DNA of 64,000 nucleotides from a virus: the IMG/VR virus record IMGVR_UViG_3300046810_000100, positions 1-64,000 of that record. The stretch is one strand, 5' to 3'. The notes under the pieces were generated by a model. It saw only the letters and a program-made list of their open reading frames with translations, did no database searches and was not told the origin of the DNA. Below, one piece after another: positions 25,526 through 34,807 of the stretch (positions are counted from its first letter, which is position 1; the number at the start of each line of letters is the position of its first letter). The position numbers and the translations under genes are program-made.

Positions 25526-26030
25526 AGTAGCTGTCTCCTCCTAGGAGCAAAAGGATCCGCCCGACCACGCCGGCACCAACGCCAGACATCAAACGGTACA
25601 GATCGTTGTCGTAAACCTTGTCCTGATCTTTCAGGAAAGCCTCCCCGCCGCCGCTACGGATCGCTGGCGTGTAAGTGCCATGGCGAGCCTTAGTCAGACT
25701 GCGGAGTTTATTCTCCTCGATGTTAAGCGAGGTGATGATAGTCTGGTGACCGCAACGACCATTCAGATAATGAACGATGTCGCGTACCAGACTGGCCAAG
25801 GGTCCTTTGCCGGAATCAAAGTTGACTTCCAGAAACTGAGCAAAGGAACGACCGGTGAGGAGGTTAGCTTCACGCAGGGTTTCGATGGTTACTGCGCCCT
25901 TCATGATCAGATCGAAGTCGACGTAAGCGTCGTTCCGCAGACACTGAAGGTTCTTGAAGATCACCCCAAGATCGGAGTCACCCAGGGCAGCATTCGCGTA
26001 ACCATTTGGGGTAATCCGATACTCAGGCAT
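25512..26030 (-). CDS. Hypothetical virion-block protein
   Basis: 172 residues, not recognised. It starts MPEYRITPNGYANAALGDSD and ends in a hydrophobic Gly/Leu segment (MSGVGAGVVGRILLLLGGD). No processing site is evident. It overlaps both neighbours by a few bases, which indicates translational coupling in the inner-body operon. Its C-terminal hydrophobic segment could be buried or membrane-associated. Confidence 0.7.
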   Translation of the reverse strand: MPEYRITPNGYANAALGDSDLGVIFKNLQCLRNDAYVDFDLIMKGAVTIETLREANLLTGRSFAQFLEVNFDSGKGPLASLVRDIVHYLNGRCGHQTIITSLNIEENKLRSLTKARHGTYTPAIRSGGGEAFLKDQDKVYDNDLYRLMSGVGAGVVGRILLLLGGDSYYGSN

Positions 26031-26904
26031 ATTGGGCCTCGATTTCAGAGATGGAGTGATCGTTCTTGATGATCTTGTCCTGGTAGATCTCGATGCGACG
26101 ATCCAGATCAGGATCAGGCGAACCGTTACGCTTGTTGATCGCTTGCGAGATCTTCATAGCGAAGTATTCGTTGTCGCGACGCAGCTTGTCGATCCACATG
26201 CCCTGGATCTTGCTGATACCCAGGCCCAGCCAGAACAGCGGGTTGACGTTGTGGATACCGAAGCCTTTGTTCAGGACGTCGATATGACCGCTACCTTCGG
26301 AGGCCTTCAGCACGTCCAGAGAGGTCGGCGACACTTCGATGTCTGGCAGCTTGGCCATGTTGTCGAGGATGTAGCGGCCGCCCTTCATCAGGTCGATGGT
26401 GAACATGCGGTAGAACATCTCGCTACCGTTCATCCACTTGAGGTCCATGCCGGTCAGGTACTTGGAAGGCTCAACACCTTCGTTGTTCATGGTCAGCAGA
26501 ACTTCGTACATCATGCGGGAGTACTTGACCCAGAAGTTCATGTACTCGATGACGTTCAGGACGTTAGCCTGTTTGACGGACATCAGCTTACCGTCCCACA
26601 GGGTTTCCTTGTAGCTCTTGACCATCTTGGTGATCTCAGGGCTCAGCGCCTTGATAACACCCAGCCCGTGACGAGTGAACTCGATCAGGGTATCAGCTTT
26701 AAAGCCGGCCTGATGGATCGCCTTGTTCACGCCCTTGGTCAGAACCCACTTCTCGATCTGGGTCGACAGGTCGATGCTGTTGTTGATGATGCTTTCCAGA
26801 CCAGCATCCAGATCAGCCGCAGCGACTTCCACGTTGAGGATAGTGGAAAGGATTTCGTTCTGCTTGACCGTCTTGACGCCACCGACGTATTGAGTGATAT
26901 CCAT
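26023..26904 (-). CDS. Putative virion protein
   Basis: 293 residues from the ATG at 26904, which lies 6 bases after GGAGG. A GTG one codon upstream is less well placed. It overlaps the stop of the upstream gene (TGATG). Predominantly helical; GLES near residue 36 may be a processing site. It has aromatic helical segments (MNFWVKYSRMMYEVLL) and a Gly/Leu-rich segment (NPLFWLGLGISKIQG). The C-terminus is charged and coiled (LDRRIEIYQDKIIKNDHS). Function unknown, but the setting implies a head or tail component. Confidence 0.7.
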   Translation of the reverse strand: MDITQYVGGVKTVKQNEILSTILNVEVAAADLDAGLESIINNSIDLSTQIEKWVLTKGVNKAIHQAGFKADTLIEFTRHGLGVIKALSPEITKMVKSYKETLWDGKLMSVKQANVLNVIEYMNFWVKYSRMMYEVLLTMNNEGVEPSKYLTGMDLKWMNGSEMFYRMFTIDLMKGGRYILDNMAKLPDIEVSPTSLDVLKASEGSGHIDVLNKGFGIHNVNPLFWLGLGISKIQGMWIDKLRRDNEYFAMKISQAINKRNGSPDPDLDRRIEIYQDKIIKNDHSISEIEAQYA

Positions 26905-28022
26905 CACATGCCTCCGTTGAGCAACTTGACCAGGTCCGCCAAAGTGTTGGAACCCGAATCTTTTTTGGATTTGATGGCGATGTCTTTACGAGTGTAAGTC
27001 TCGTGCATATCGCTACCGTGCGTGTAGAACGTGTAGATACCACGGTCTTCGTCGCAGACAACAATGGTGTTGGCTACAACGGCCTTGAAGATGCCTTCAC
27101 GGGAAGAGGCGTTGTTGAAACGCTTACCGATGTCGAGTTCCAGCTGAGTAGCCGCATCTTTCGACATGATGAAGGTGTTGGCCATGCTGTTGAAGCTAAC
27201 CAGACCAGTACGAACAGCAGCCAGCTTGTTACCGTTCTCGCGCTTCTGCGCTTCCTTGTAATAGCCGGACATCTCTTCGTTGCGGATGTTGAAGCGGTCT
27301 TTGATGATGTCACGACCGGAGAGGAATTCAGGATAAGTGATTTCCTTGGTCTTGGCCATCAGCAGGCGAGCGAAGAAACCTTCTTCGATCTTGGCCGCAC
27401 TGAAGATACGCTTCAGGTCTTTGGCCGGCAACGGAACTGGGATCTGGCGGAAGGTCAACGGGAAGTCGATCTTGGTGCCGTTGTCGTTGTACAGAGTGGC
27501 CATAACCACTTTACCGACGGCGAGTGGGGTGTACTCAGCCATATCAGGAACGTTCTTGCCGTCGATACGAACGGTGTCAACTTCAGGCAGCTTGGCCTTG
27601 TCGTCTTCCTCGTTACCAGTAACAGCGCGGATGTTGTCATCCAGCGATTCACAGCCAGCCAGAGACATCATGCCAGCCCGGTTAGGGTTGATACCGCCGA
27701 TGATGTTCTCAACCTTCACGCCGAGGCCCACAGAGCCTTGCAGTGCGATGTGCGTCAGGGTAGCGACGATATCTCGCAGCATAACGATTTGCATCAAGTC
27801 CGACATGAATTCTTGGTGCAACAGCGAGGCTTCTACGGCCACCATTGGAGCAATGATTGCGCGGTTGGCGCTCTCATGGACCGAGGTGGTAGAAACCACA
27901 TTGTATGAACGTCGTACTTGACCTGCCACGTTGGCAGCGGAGTTTATGTCTTTACTGTCGGGATACAGTTTTGCCGCAATGTCCAGCAGGAAAGACCCCA
28001 GACCTACAATTTGGTTAATCAT
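26904..28022 (-). CDS. Putative virion protein
   Basis: 372 residues, not recognised. It begins MINQIVGLGSFLLDIAAKLY, a hydrophobic helix. CESL near residue 125 and VTGNEE near residue 135 both resemble processing sites, followed by an acidic stretch. The rest is mixed helix and strand. A ribosome-binding AGAGGTGAA precedes the ATG. It is divergent from the plus-strand gene at 28058 with only 35 bases between, so at least one promoter must sit inside a coding region. First gene of the long minus inner-body operon. Confidence 0.7.
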   Translation of the reverse strand: MINQIVGLGSFLLDIAAKLYPDSKDINSAANVAGQVRRSYNVVSTTSVHESANRAIIAPMVAVEASLLHQEFMSDLMQIVMLRDIVATLTHIALQGSVGLGVKVENIIGGINPNRAGMMSLAGCESLDDNIRAVTGNEEDDKAKLPEVDTVRIDGKNVPDMAEYTPLAVGKVVMATLYNDNGTKIDFPLTFRQIPVPLPAKDLKRIFSAAKIEEGFFARLLMAKTKEITYPEFLSGRDIIKDRFNIRNEEMSGYYKEAQKRENGNKLAAVRTGLVSFNSMANTFIMSKDAATQLELDIGKRFNNASSREGIFKAVVANTIVVCDEDRGIYTFYTHGSDMHETYTRKDIAIKSKKDSGSNTLADLVKLLNGGM

Positions 28023-28057
28023 GAATACTTCACCTCTTAATAACGGGAGCCAACGAC

Positions 28058-29131
28058 ATGGCTGATGATCCGAATCTTTACGATGGATGGTACGATAAGA
28101 CCCCGGGAAATGAACAACCTACTATTGCACTCGACTCGAACACTGTTGAAGAATGGCGAGAATACGTCTTCAGAGAAAACGGTGGTCCGGGGTACAACAG
28201 TGCTTTGGTCAACATGCTCAAGGGCGTCCGTATTTTAGGTCCCGGGAACCAGATGGCTCCCATCCCCGACGACACCATAGGATTAGTCTTCATTAACCGG
28301 CCGCTGTTGAACTTATCCGATGAAAACGTGATAAAACACCCTCAACTGTTGCCGCTTTATGAACCGACTCGCAACTCGTTACAGCATTACGTCAAGGGAT
28401 TGTTGGACCCTGTATGGGGTCGAGCAAACAGTGGTAACGATGCGCTGCATGACCCGATGTACCCGTGGATGGCTGGATTGACCAACTGTCTTAAAGTCAG
28501 TTCTGGTTTCCCAGACGTGTCGTTGAACGTAGAGAAGTCGCAACCTGGTATCCGTAAGGAAGTCTACCAGTACGTGAGCGGCATCCTCAAAGTCAACTAT
28601 GACTACGACATGCGTTTGAGCTTCCACAACCCTAAGCCTAACTTCGTTCCCTTTATCTTCGACGTGATCAACCACTACATCGAAGGGGTAACGCTGGGCG
28701 ATGAAGGGCTGGAACCTTATCCAGAAGCGTTGCTACAGAATTACCGCGATTATGACATGCGCATCTACCATGTCATCATGAACAAGAACATGCGCAGTAT
28801 CGAAGGTCTGTTCTGTAACGGCTACTCTTGGCCTAACACCTACCCATCGGGTGCGTTCAGCGCTATCGACCGCACACAGAACAGTCTGCGGGGCCAAGGG
28901 CAGGATGAAGTAGAGATCACCTTCCCAAGTATCGCCTTCCGTTACAACAACATTCGTATTGCGGATATGTTCAACCGCACTACTCTCTTCTTCAACCCAA
29001 ACATGAGTGCTCAGGTCCGTGAACAGAACTTCCGCCAGTTGAAGGTAAGCGAATACTTCGAAGGTGGTTATGCTGCTTATCCATGGATCAACGTGAACAG
29101 CATGGAAATGGAATACTGGAGTCCTCTGTAA
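28058..29131 (+). CDS. Putative baseplate or tail protein
   Basis: 357 residues, not recognised. Rich in Asn, Pro and Tyr with short loops, as in tail/baseplate proteins (FICNG-like and FHNPKPNFVPFIFDV segments). GGGAG is 7 bases before the ATG. The stop overlaps the start of the next gene (TAATG), so the two are a coupled pair on plus inside a mostly minus block. It is likely assembled with the 978-residue protein that follows. Baseplate assignment is by association. Confidence 0.65.
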   Translation: MADDPNLYDGWYDKTPGNEQPTIALDSNTVEEWREYVFRENGGPGYNSALVNMLKGVRILGPGNQMAPIPDDTIGLVFINRPLLNLSDENVIKHPQLLPLYEPTRNSLQHYVKGLLDPVWGRANSGNDALHDPMYPWMAGLTNCLKVSSGFPDVSLNVEKSQPGIRKEVYQYVSGILKVNYDYDMRLSFHNPKPNFVPFIFDVINHYIEGVTLGDEGLEPYPEALLQNYRDYDMRIYHVIMNKNMRSIEGLFCNGYSWPNTYPSGAFSAIDRTQNSLRGQGQDEVEITFPSIAFRYNNIRIADMFNRTTLFFNPNMSAQVREQNFRQLKVSEYFEGGYAAYPWINVNSMEMEYWSPL

Positions 29132-32067
29132 TGGCATTAACTCAAGACCAACTGGTCAGTCTGGCCAACAACCCTATCCGTGGGGTTAACACTGTCGTTA
29201 ACGATCTCGAGACCGCTTGGTTCGACAGAGCCATCTCGCAGAACAGCAAGTCTCACCCTTTCATCTACGCAACCGACCTCATCCTCGGTACTGGCTATGG
29301 TATCCTTAACCGGGTAGACGACGCCATTGCCAAGTTGTTCCCAGCGCACGCACGGTCTACCTCTGATCTCAGCCGCCACATGTCGGAAGAAGAACAGTAC
29401 GGTATGTTCGGTAACCCGTCGATCGTGCAGTTGCAGTTCGCTATTCTGGAGTCGGTGTTTCTGTCGCTGGCTAAAGACGTAACGGTACAGTCGGGTAAGA
29501 CGTCCTTCACGTACAAAATGCTGTTGCTGCCGAAGGACACCGAAGTCGAGTTCAATGGTTACACCTTCGCTATTGAGAACGGTATTGAAATCCGTTACAG
29601 CGAACAGACCAGCTATCAAGTGGTATACGACGACACTACCAACAACCCGATTGCGCCGATCTCTACCAACCTGCTGAAGAAAGCGCTGCGTGAGATCAAT
29701 GACAACGTCTACCTGACGATCGTTATCCCCGCGCGTCAGATCGCTTGCAAGCCTACCGAGAACTTGACGTCCAACTTGAGTTCTGGTTGCAACGGTACCA
29801 TCAACTTCAAAGACGACCTGTACGGCGTTCGTGCGTTCATGACCACCAACGGGGTTAAACGCGAGATCTTGGTGACCTACGACCAAGACGTGTTCAACCC
29901 GTCGACTGTAACTCTGTCGATTAACCTAAACGTTAGCAATGGGTCTTTCGACTACGAGATCCCTGACGTTTATATCGCCAACGGTTCGGGTATCGGTGTG
30001 ATTGACATCTATACCTACACGACCAAGGGTGAGTTGACCAAGGACTTTACCGAGGTCAAGCTGGATGAGGTGGGCATCAACTACCAAGACTATCGTTTTG
30101 GTGCGGGTACTCTGGGTCCTTACTCCTCTGCCCTGAAGAACACGGGTGGTGTGGCATGGCGTGCTATCAACGGTACCACAGGCGGTAGCAATGCCAAGTC
30201 CTTTGCTCAGTTGAAGGCTTCCTTCATTCAGGGTCGTCGTCAGCGTGTGTTGCCAATCACACAGAACAACCTGACCGGTACTGTTGAGAACTATGGTTAC
30301 GACTCTGTCAAGACCATCGACTACACGACCGGCCGTAAGTACTCCCTGACCAAAGAGCTGCCGATTCCTGACAACTCCAAGTTCTTCGCTCCAATGGCGT
30401 GCTTCGTGGGCAGTTACCTGTGCTCGGTGAATAACCTGATCGACAGCGGTGTGGTGATTGACAACGGTCAGCGTATCACCATTCCTCACAACGTGTTGTT
30501 CGACATCAGTAAGCCAAGCACTGTCTTGGTTAACGCGGTCATCAAGGCCTCCTACGCGGCTAAGAGCAACGCTGCGCTGGTAGACTTGGTATCGGACCAG
30601 ACGTTGGTCTACACGCCTTTCTACTACGTCATGGACCTGACAAACACCCAAGCGGTGTTGCGTACCTACCATCTCGATGAGCCGGTTGTTAACAACCAGA
30701 CCTTTGTGACTGAAAACAGCACACTGGGCATCGAAGTAGGCGTTGGGCAAATCAACATTGAACAACGCGAGGGTGGCTATCTTGTTACCTTGGTTACTGA
30801 GTCTGGCAAAAGCTACAAAGACCTGGATGACTCTCAGGTGGGCGTACAATTGTCTATCCAACCCGAGGACTCGAACAGCCTGGCTAGCATAGGGGCTACG
30901 TACTACGGGCAAACGGAAGGCGGTGAGCGGATCTGGCAGTTTGCGTTGGATACCAACTTCGATGTGGATGTCAACGACGTTATCTACTTCACCAACTTCT
31001 CGCAGTTCGGCAGTGTGCAGCCTAACACGGGCACTCCGCTGAATCTGGGCATGACGTTTATCTTCACCATGCAAGGCGATAGCGCCAACACTGGTACCTT
31101 GTCGGATCAGAAGATCGATCCTACGCTGTTCACAGTGCCGATGGTGGCGATCATCGAAACCCAGTACGCGGTTACACTGGGTCAGAAGCTGGGCAACCTG
31201 TACAGCCGTATACGGCCTCTCATCGGTGAAGCGCAGTACAAACGTCACACCACCCCGGTTCCTGAAACCTATCCCGCCACTGTACTCAAGCGTAAAGAGA
31301 ACGGCGAACTGGATCTGGTCGACGGTAAGCCGGTTATCCTGCATAAAGCAGGTGACGTCATGTATACCAACACCGTGCCACCTCAGGTTATCCTGAAGTA
31401 CAGCATTGGTGACTTCGTGTTGGATGACGAAGGTCAATATGTGGAAGTCGCTCCTCGTGACTTGCAGTACCACTGGGACTTCATCGCATTCGACGGTGCG
31501 TACTACTTCACCAAAGACGATTATGATCTGGAGTTTGCTCAGCAGACCAAAGATTACTTCGTCAACCACATCGGTCAGGACATGGACTCGTTCAACTCGT
31601 CCTTGCTCGACATGACCACACTGATGTACCAGCCACGCAACAAGATGGGTTACCAGAAGGTGGTGGTCAACAGCAACTATCAGTCCTACGTCAAACAGGA
31701 CCTGGGCTTTGTTGTAACCTTCTACCTTACTGCAACTGGCTACAAGAACGTCAGCCTCAAAGACGCGCTTACCGCCAGCACCCCTCAGGTCATCAACGAA
31801 GCGTTGTTCGGTGCTACTACCATCGACGTGAGTGGGTTAACCAAGTTGCTGAAGGACGGTACTTCGAGTGAAGTGGTATCGGTGAAGATGAGTGCATTGG
31901 CTGGTGACAGTTCGGTTGACGTTATCAGTAACGCCGACAGTCTGACTGGCTTCTGTGTGCGTAAACTGTTGCAGGAAAGTTCTGATGGGCTGTTGTCCAT
32001 CGTTGAAGACATTGACATCGTCTTCTTGCCACACGACGTATCCATGGTAAGCCTGGGTCCGGTGTAA
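29131..32067 (+). CDS. Large baseplate-wedge-like virion protein
   Basis: 978 residues from the ATG at 29131, which overlaps the previous stop (TAATG) and has GGAG 9 bases upstream; a longer reading from 29083 would run inside the previous gene. Beta-rich throughout. A segment near residues 120-145 (KMLLLPKDTEVEFNGYTF, then IEIRY) resembles the start of the T4 gp6 baseplate wedge family, where a strand-rich domain includes P+xTxhxxxxhxFxxxxxhEIR. The rest includes long repeats of strands and several Asn-rich turns. I infer a wedge or adhesin-like baseplate protein, but gp6 homology needs a profile search. It ends at a strong hairpin. Confidence 0.6.
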   Translation: MALTQDQLVSLANNPIRGVNTVVNDLETAWFDRAISQNSKSHPFIYATDLILGTGYGILNRVDDAIAKLFPAHARSTSDLSRHMSEEEQYGMFGNPSIVQLQFAILESVFLSLAKDVTVQSGKTSFTYKMLLLPKDTEVEFNGYTFAIENGIEIRYSEQTSYQVVYDDTTNNPIAPISTNLLKKALREINDNVYLTIVIPARQIACKPTENLTSNLSSGCNGTINFKDDLYGVRAFMTTNGVKREILVTYDQDVFNPSTVTLSINLNVSNGSFDYEIPDVYIANGSGIGVIDIYTYTTKGELTKDFTEVKLDEVGINYQDYRFGAGTLGPYSSALKNTGGVAWRAINGTTGGSNAKSFAQLKASFIQGRRQRVLPITQNNLTGTVENYGYDSVKTIDYTTGRKYSLTKELPIPDNSKFFAPMACFVGSYLCSVNNLIDSGVVIDNGQRITIPHNVLFDISKPSTVLVNAVIKASYAAKSNAALVDLVSDQTLVYTPFYYVMDLTNTQAVLRTYHLDEPVVNNQTFVTENSTLGIEVGVGQINIEQREGGYLVTLVTESGKSYKDLDDSQVGVQLSIQPEDSNSLASIGATYYGQTEGGERIWQFALDTNFDVDVNDVIYFTNFSQFGSVQPNTGTPLNLGMTFIFTMQGDSANTGTLSDQKIDPTLFTVPMVAIIETQYAVTLGQKLGNLYSRIRPLIGEAQYKRHTTPVPETYPATVLKRKENGELDLVDGKPVILHKAGDVMYTNTVPPQVILKYSIGDFVLDDEGQYVEVAPRDLQYHWDFIAFDGAYYFTKDDYDLEFAQQTKDYFVNHIGQDMDSFNSSLLDMTTLMYQPRNKMGYQKVVVNSNYQSYVKQDLGFVVTFYLTATGYKNVSLKDALTASTPQVINEALFGATTIDVSGLTKLLKDGTSSEVVSVKMSALAGDSSVDVISNADSLTGFCVRKLLQESSDGLLSIVEDIDIVFLPHDVSMVSLGPV

Positions 32068-32083
32068 AGCAGCTATAAGCCTA

Positions 32084-32115
32084 CCCCTCCTATCCCCGCA
32101 AAGGGATAGGAGGGG
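32084..32115 (+). terminator. Hairpin terminator with TATGGCCGG tail
   Basis: A 13-bp perfect stem (32084-32096 with 32103-32115). On plus the tail is ATATGGCCGGTACAGC; on minus it is TAGGCTTATAGCTGC. Neither side has a U-tract. It lies between the convergent genes ending at 32067 and 32132. Confidence 0.88.
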
Positions 32116-32131
32116 ATATGGCCGGTACAGC

Positions 32132-32890
32132 TTATTCGCCAGCAGGTTCTGCGAGTACAACGTCTGCGTAGGTAGCATTCAGCCACTCTGCGAAGAGGAA
32201 CGGCAACTTGATGAAAGGCACCAGACGATCCGAGGACCACTTGATATCTTCCAGCGACCAGTAATCACGTTCTTGACGGAAGAACGTACGCTTGAGGAAT
32301 TCTGCGTGGTCTGTCGCCAACTGATCCTTGAAAGACTGGATGAACAGGTAGTCACCATCCAGTACGCCAGTTGGTACGATGCGGATATGGTCCCAAGCCG
32401 TACAGGCCTCGTCGTTTACCATATCTTTGACTTCGTAGAAGTAGCCGTTGATGTAGCAGCAGTACTGCAACACGTTACGACGGAACTCGTCAACAGTTTC
32501 TTGGCCTTCAGGGGTAGGCTCGCCCTTAACCAACGCCGCGGTGATAGCGCACACCAGTTTCTCGATGTACTCGTGGATCAGGCCGAAGTAAGACACTACC
32601 TCTTCCATTTCACCAGTGAGCTTGCGCAGCTCATCCGCAGGCAACGCAGTGTAACGAATAACGTCACGGTTGGTCTTCGGGAACGTGTCCGACAACTGAA
32701 CTTTGAGCTTCTGCGACGACTGAGTATGAGTACCCCAGATCGTGTTGACGATGCGCAGAGCCACAGGAAGGGTAATCCCATCCTCCATGCTCTTGGTCAG
32801 CTGAACGGTCTCGTCGGCCATTTGCTGGGATACGGTAGTAGCAACCGCTTTAAGCTGGCTGATTTCCGCCCACAGGGATTCACGACTCAT
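32132..32890 (-). CDS. Hypothetical virion-block protein
   Basis: 252 residues, mainly helical, not recognised. A Cys pair (QYCCYING) and aromatic segments (YFYEVKDMV) are visible, and the C-terminus is aromatic then acidic. No processing site. The stop is next to the terminator and its ATG overlaps the end of the 32887 gene by 4 bases (ATGA), so it is coupled to that inner-body gene. Confidence 0.7.
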   Translation of the reverse strand: MSRESLWAEISQLKAVATTVSQQMADETVQLTKSMEDGITLPVALRIVNTIWGTHTQSSQKLKVQLSDTFPKTNRDVIRYTALPADELRKLTGEMEEVVSYFGLIHEYIEKLVCAITAALVKGEPTPEGQETVDEFRRNVLQYCCYINGYFYEVKDMVNDEACTAWDHIRIVPTGVLDGDYLFIQSFKDQLATDHAEFLKRTFFRQERDYWSLEDIKWSSDRLVPFIKLPFLFAEWLNATYADVVLAEPAGE

Positions 32891-34392
32891 ATCAGTTTAC
32901 CCCAACCAGTCTGTTTGGAGAAGTTGTTAACGATAGTCTTCAGACCACCGATATCGTTCTCCAGACCGAAGTTAATGTTAGCCGAGAGCTTCTCCATGAA
33001 GGTCTGTGCGTCGGCCGCCTTGATGAAGACCATGTGATCGTTGCCGATCAAAGGCGCGTGACCCTTGCTTTGAGCATCAAGAACGATCTCCTTGAGCTTA
33101 TCCAGGTCGTTAACGAAACCGGCGTAGTAGTACGCATGGGTCCGCTGGTGCCATTCGATCAGGTCGGTGATCTGCTTCTCTACCCGGCGCAGCTCGTTCG
33201 TTACGAAGAAGCAGAACTGAGTGAAGTTGCGGATGTTCAACGACAGCTTCTGATAGTTGGCCAACATGGTCGGAGCGTTGTACATCTTCGACATGAGCTC
33301 AACCTTCTCGGCATCCGAACGGTCGATCATGGTACCCATCGCCTTCCAGTTGACCTTGGAGATATCGATCTCGTCGCTGACCATGCCCATGTAGCGGGTG
33401 TTCAGATCCTGGATGTTGCTCAGGGTCTCGCCCACATTGACCTTGTCCAGCTTAACCACTTCCAGCTTGACGTTTTCCTGAAGCTTCTTCTGCACTTCAG
33501 TGAAGCCGTTGGTCAGCTCTTCGTTGGTGAAGGTGATACCGAACAGGGTGCTGTAGGTCTTCGACACCAGACCCACCAGCTCAGTCGAATCCAGCGCGAG
33601 AGTAGCTTCCTCGATAGCCTTCATCACGCGGTTGACTTCGGTCAGCGGCGCGGTGTTGTTGGCGGTGTGGTGACGAACCTTGCTACGGTTGAACTCTTCG
33701 CCCAAGGTCTTCTTGAAGGTCTTGAACGTACGCTCAGCCCGCTCGCCGATCTGCTTGATCTTGCCCATGGCCTGTTGCAACAGGGGAACGGTGTCAGACA
33801 ATTTCTTGACTTGATCACTGTCCTTGTCGAACTTGCTACGCAGCAGGTGCAGTTGCGCTTGGCGGTCTTGGTTCGGTGGCAGGTCACCCAAGAAGGTTTC
33901 CACGTTGTACACGTTGCCAGGGAAGCCCAAACCGTTCAGGGTCTTGGCGAACTCGATCTTCATCTCGTCGAGAGACTTGTTGATCTCTTCGTTGATGCGG
34001 GCGCTCTTACGGAAACCGAAGATGCCTTGGATCAGGTCGATAACCCAGTCGATGGCCATGCGGATGTACTTGATGATGGTTTCAATGAACTTCTTGAAAC
34101 CCTCTGCAATGGTGCTGAAGAAGCCTTCGGTGCCCATGCGTGCGTTACGCTCAGATGGGAACGGATCGTAGCTCTCAGTACCCGACAGGCTGAGCAGGAT
34201 AGCGGTACGCTTGGACAACTTACCCAGCGCCAGCTCTTCCGCACCCATGACCATAACAGTTGCGTTGTCTTGATCACTGTCCCGATAGAACTCGGTCAGG
34301 TCAATACGTTGCTTGTCTTCACCTGGCTGGTAGGCGTCGGTAGGCGCACTGTTACCCAGCTGGAAGTAGGAGTCGAGTTGCGATTCACTCAC
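32887..34392 (-). CDS. Inner-body type protein with MGTEG processing site
   Basis: 501 residues. GTE at 87-89 (MGTEGFF) is a processing site, with a second candidate at 71-73 (SGTES). A striking amphipathic-hydrophobic helix follows directly (FFSTIAEGFKKFIETIIKYI and then IDWVIDLIQGIFGF). The body is helical with repeated leucine/lysine coils. It is the clearest member of the head-interior family with 38211-39293, 20667-21722 and 18728-20164. It is coupled to the gene at 34385 (8-base overlap) and 32132 (4-base overlap). Confidence 0.75.
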   Translation of the reverse strand: MSESQLDSYFQLGNSAPTDAYQPGEDKQRIDLTEFYRDSDQDNATVMVMGAEELALGKLSKRTAILLSLSGTESYDPFPSERNARMGTEGFFSTIAEGFKKFIETIIKYIRMAIDWVIDLIQGIFGFRKSARINEEINKSLDEMKIEFAKTLNGLGFPGNVYNVETFLGDLPPNQDRQAQLHLLRSKFDKDSDQVKKLSDTVPLLQQAMGKIKQIGERAERTFKTFKKTLGEEFNRSKVRHHTANNTAPLTEVNRVMKAIEEATLALDSTELVGLVSKTYSTLFGITFTNEELTNGFTEVQKKLQENVKLEVVKLDKVNVGETLSNIQDLNTRYMGMVSDEIDISKVNWKAMGTMIDRSDAEKVELMSKMYNAPTMLANYQKLSLNIRNFTQFCFFVTNELRRVEKQITDLIEWHQRTHAYYYAGFVNDLDKLKEIVLDAQSKGHAPLIGNDHMVFIKAADAQTFMEKLSANINFGLENDIGGLKTIVNNFSKQTGWGKLI

Positions 34393-34783
34393 GGCCGGCC
34401 TCCAGCTCTTTCAACAGGTAAGCCACCAGAGTGTTGAACTGCTCGTTCTGAGTTACATCTTTGTCGTTGATGACGCAGGTGTATTCCTCAGCCTTTGGCA
34501 GGGTACCGGTCTGGGCCATGGCGCCGTTCAGGTTGTTGATGCGCCACAGGGCCTTCTGGTGAACCAGAGGGGCATTGATCGGCGACACGCTGTTCCACTT
34601 CTCCAGCATGGTCCAAGCCTTGGCGTCGACAGCAGAAGTCCACTGGCCGCCGGTGCGGTAGGCGTGACGGATCAGCGCACGGGCGAATGGTTCCACCAGG
34701 ATGGCGCTTTGTTCTACAGGGCAGGTGATGCCTTGTTCGGTCAGGTACTTCTTGTAGTCGAGGACGTGGATCAAATGAGACAT
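34385..34783 (-). CDS. Hypothetical virion-block protein
   Basis: 132 residues, not recognised. It starts MSHLIHVLDYKKYLTEQGIT; helical with several Trp residues (WTMLEKWNSVS, ALWRINNLN). No membrane segment or metal motif. The gene overlaps the start of the inner-body gene downstream by 8 bases. A small chaperone or minor virion protein is a guess only. Confidence 0.7.
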   Translation of the reverse strand: MSHLIHVLDYKKYLTEQGITCPVEQSAILVEPFARALIRHAYRTGGQWTSAVDAKAWTMLEKWNSVSPINAPLVHQKALWRINNLNGAMAQTGTLPKAEEYTCVINDKDVTQNEQFNTLVAYLLKELEAGRE

Positions 34784-34807
34784 GGGTAGTACTCCTGGGG
34801 ATAGTGG

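Noticed and set aside
29926-31569. A 547-codon minus-strand frame opposite the baseplate-like gene
   Set aside because: Low-quality shadow composition; the plus frame has a coupled start and a terminator at its end.
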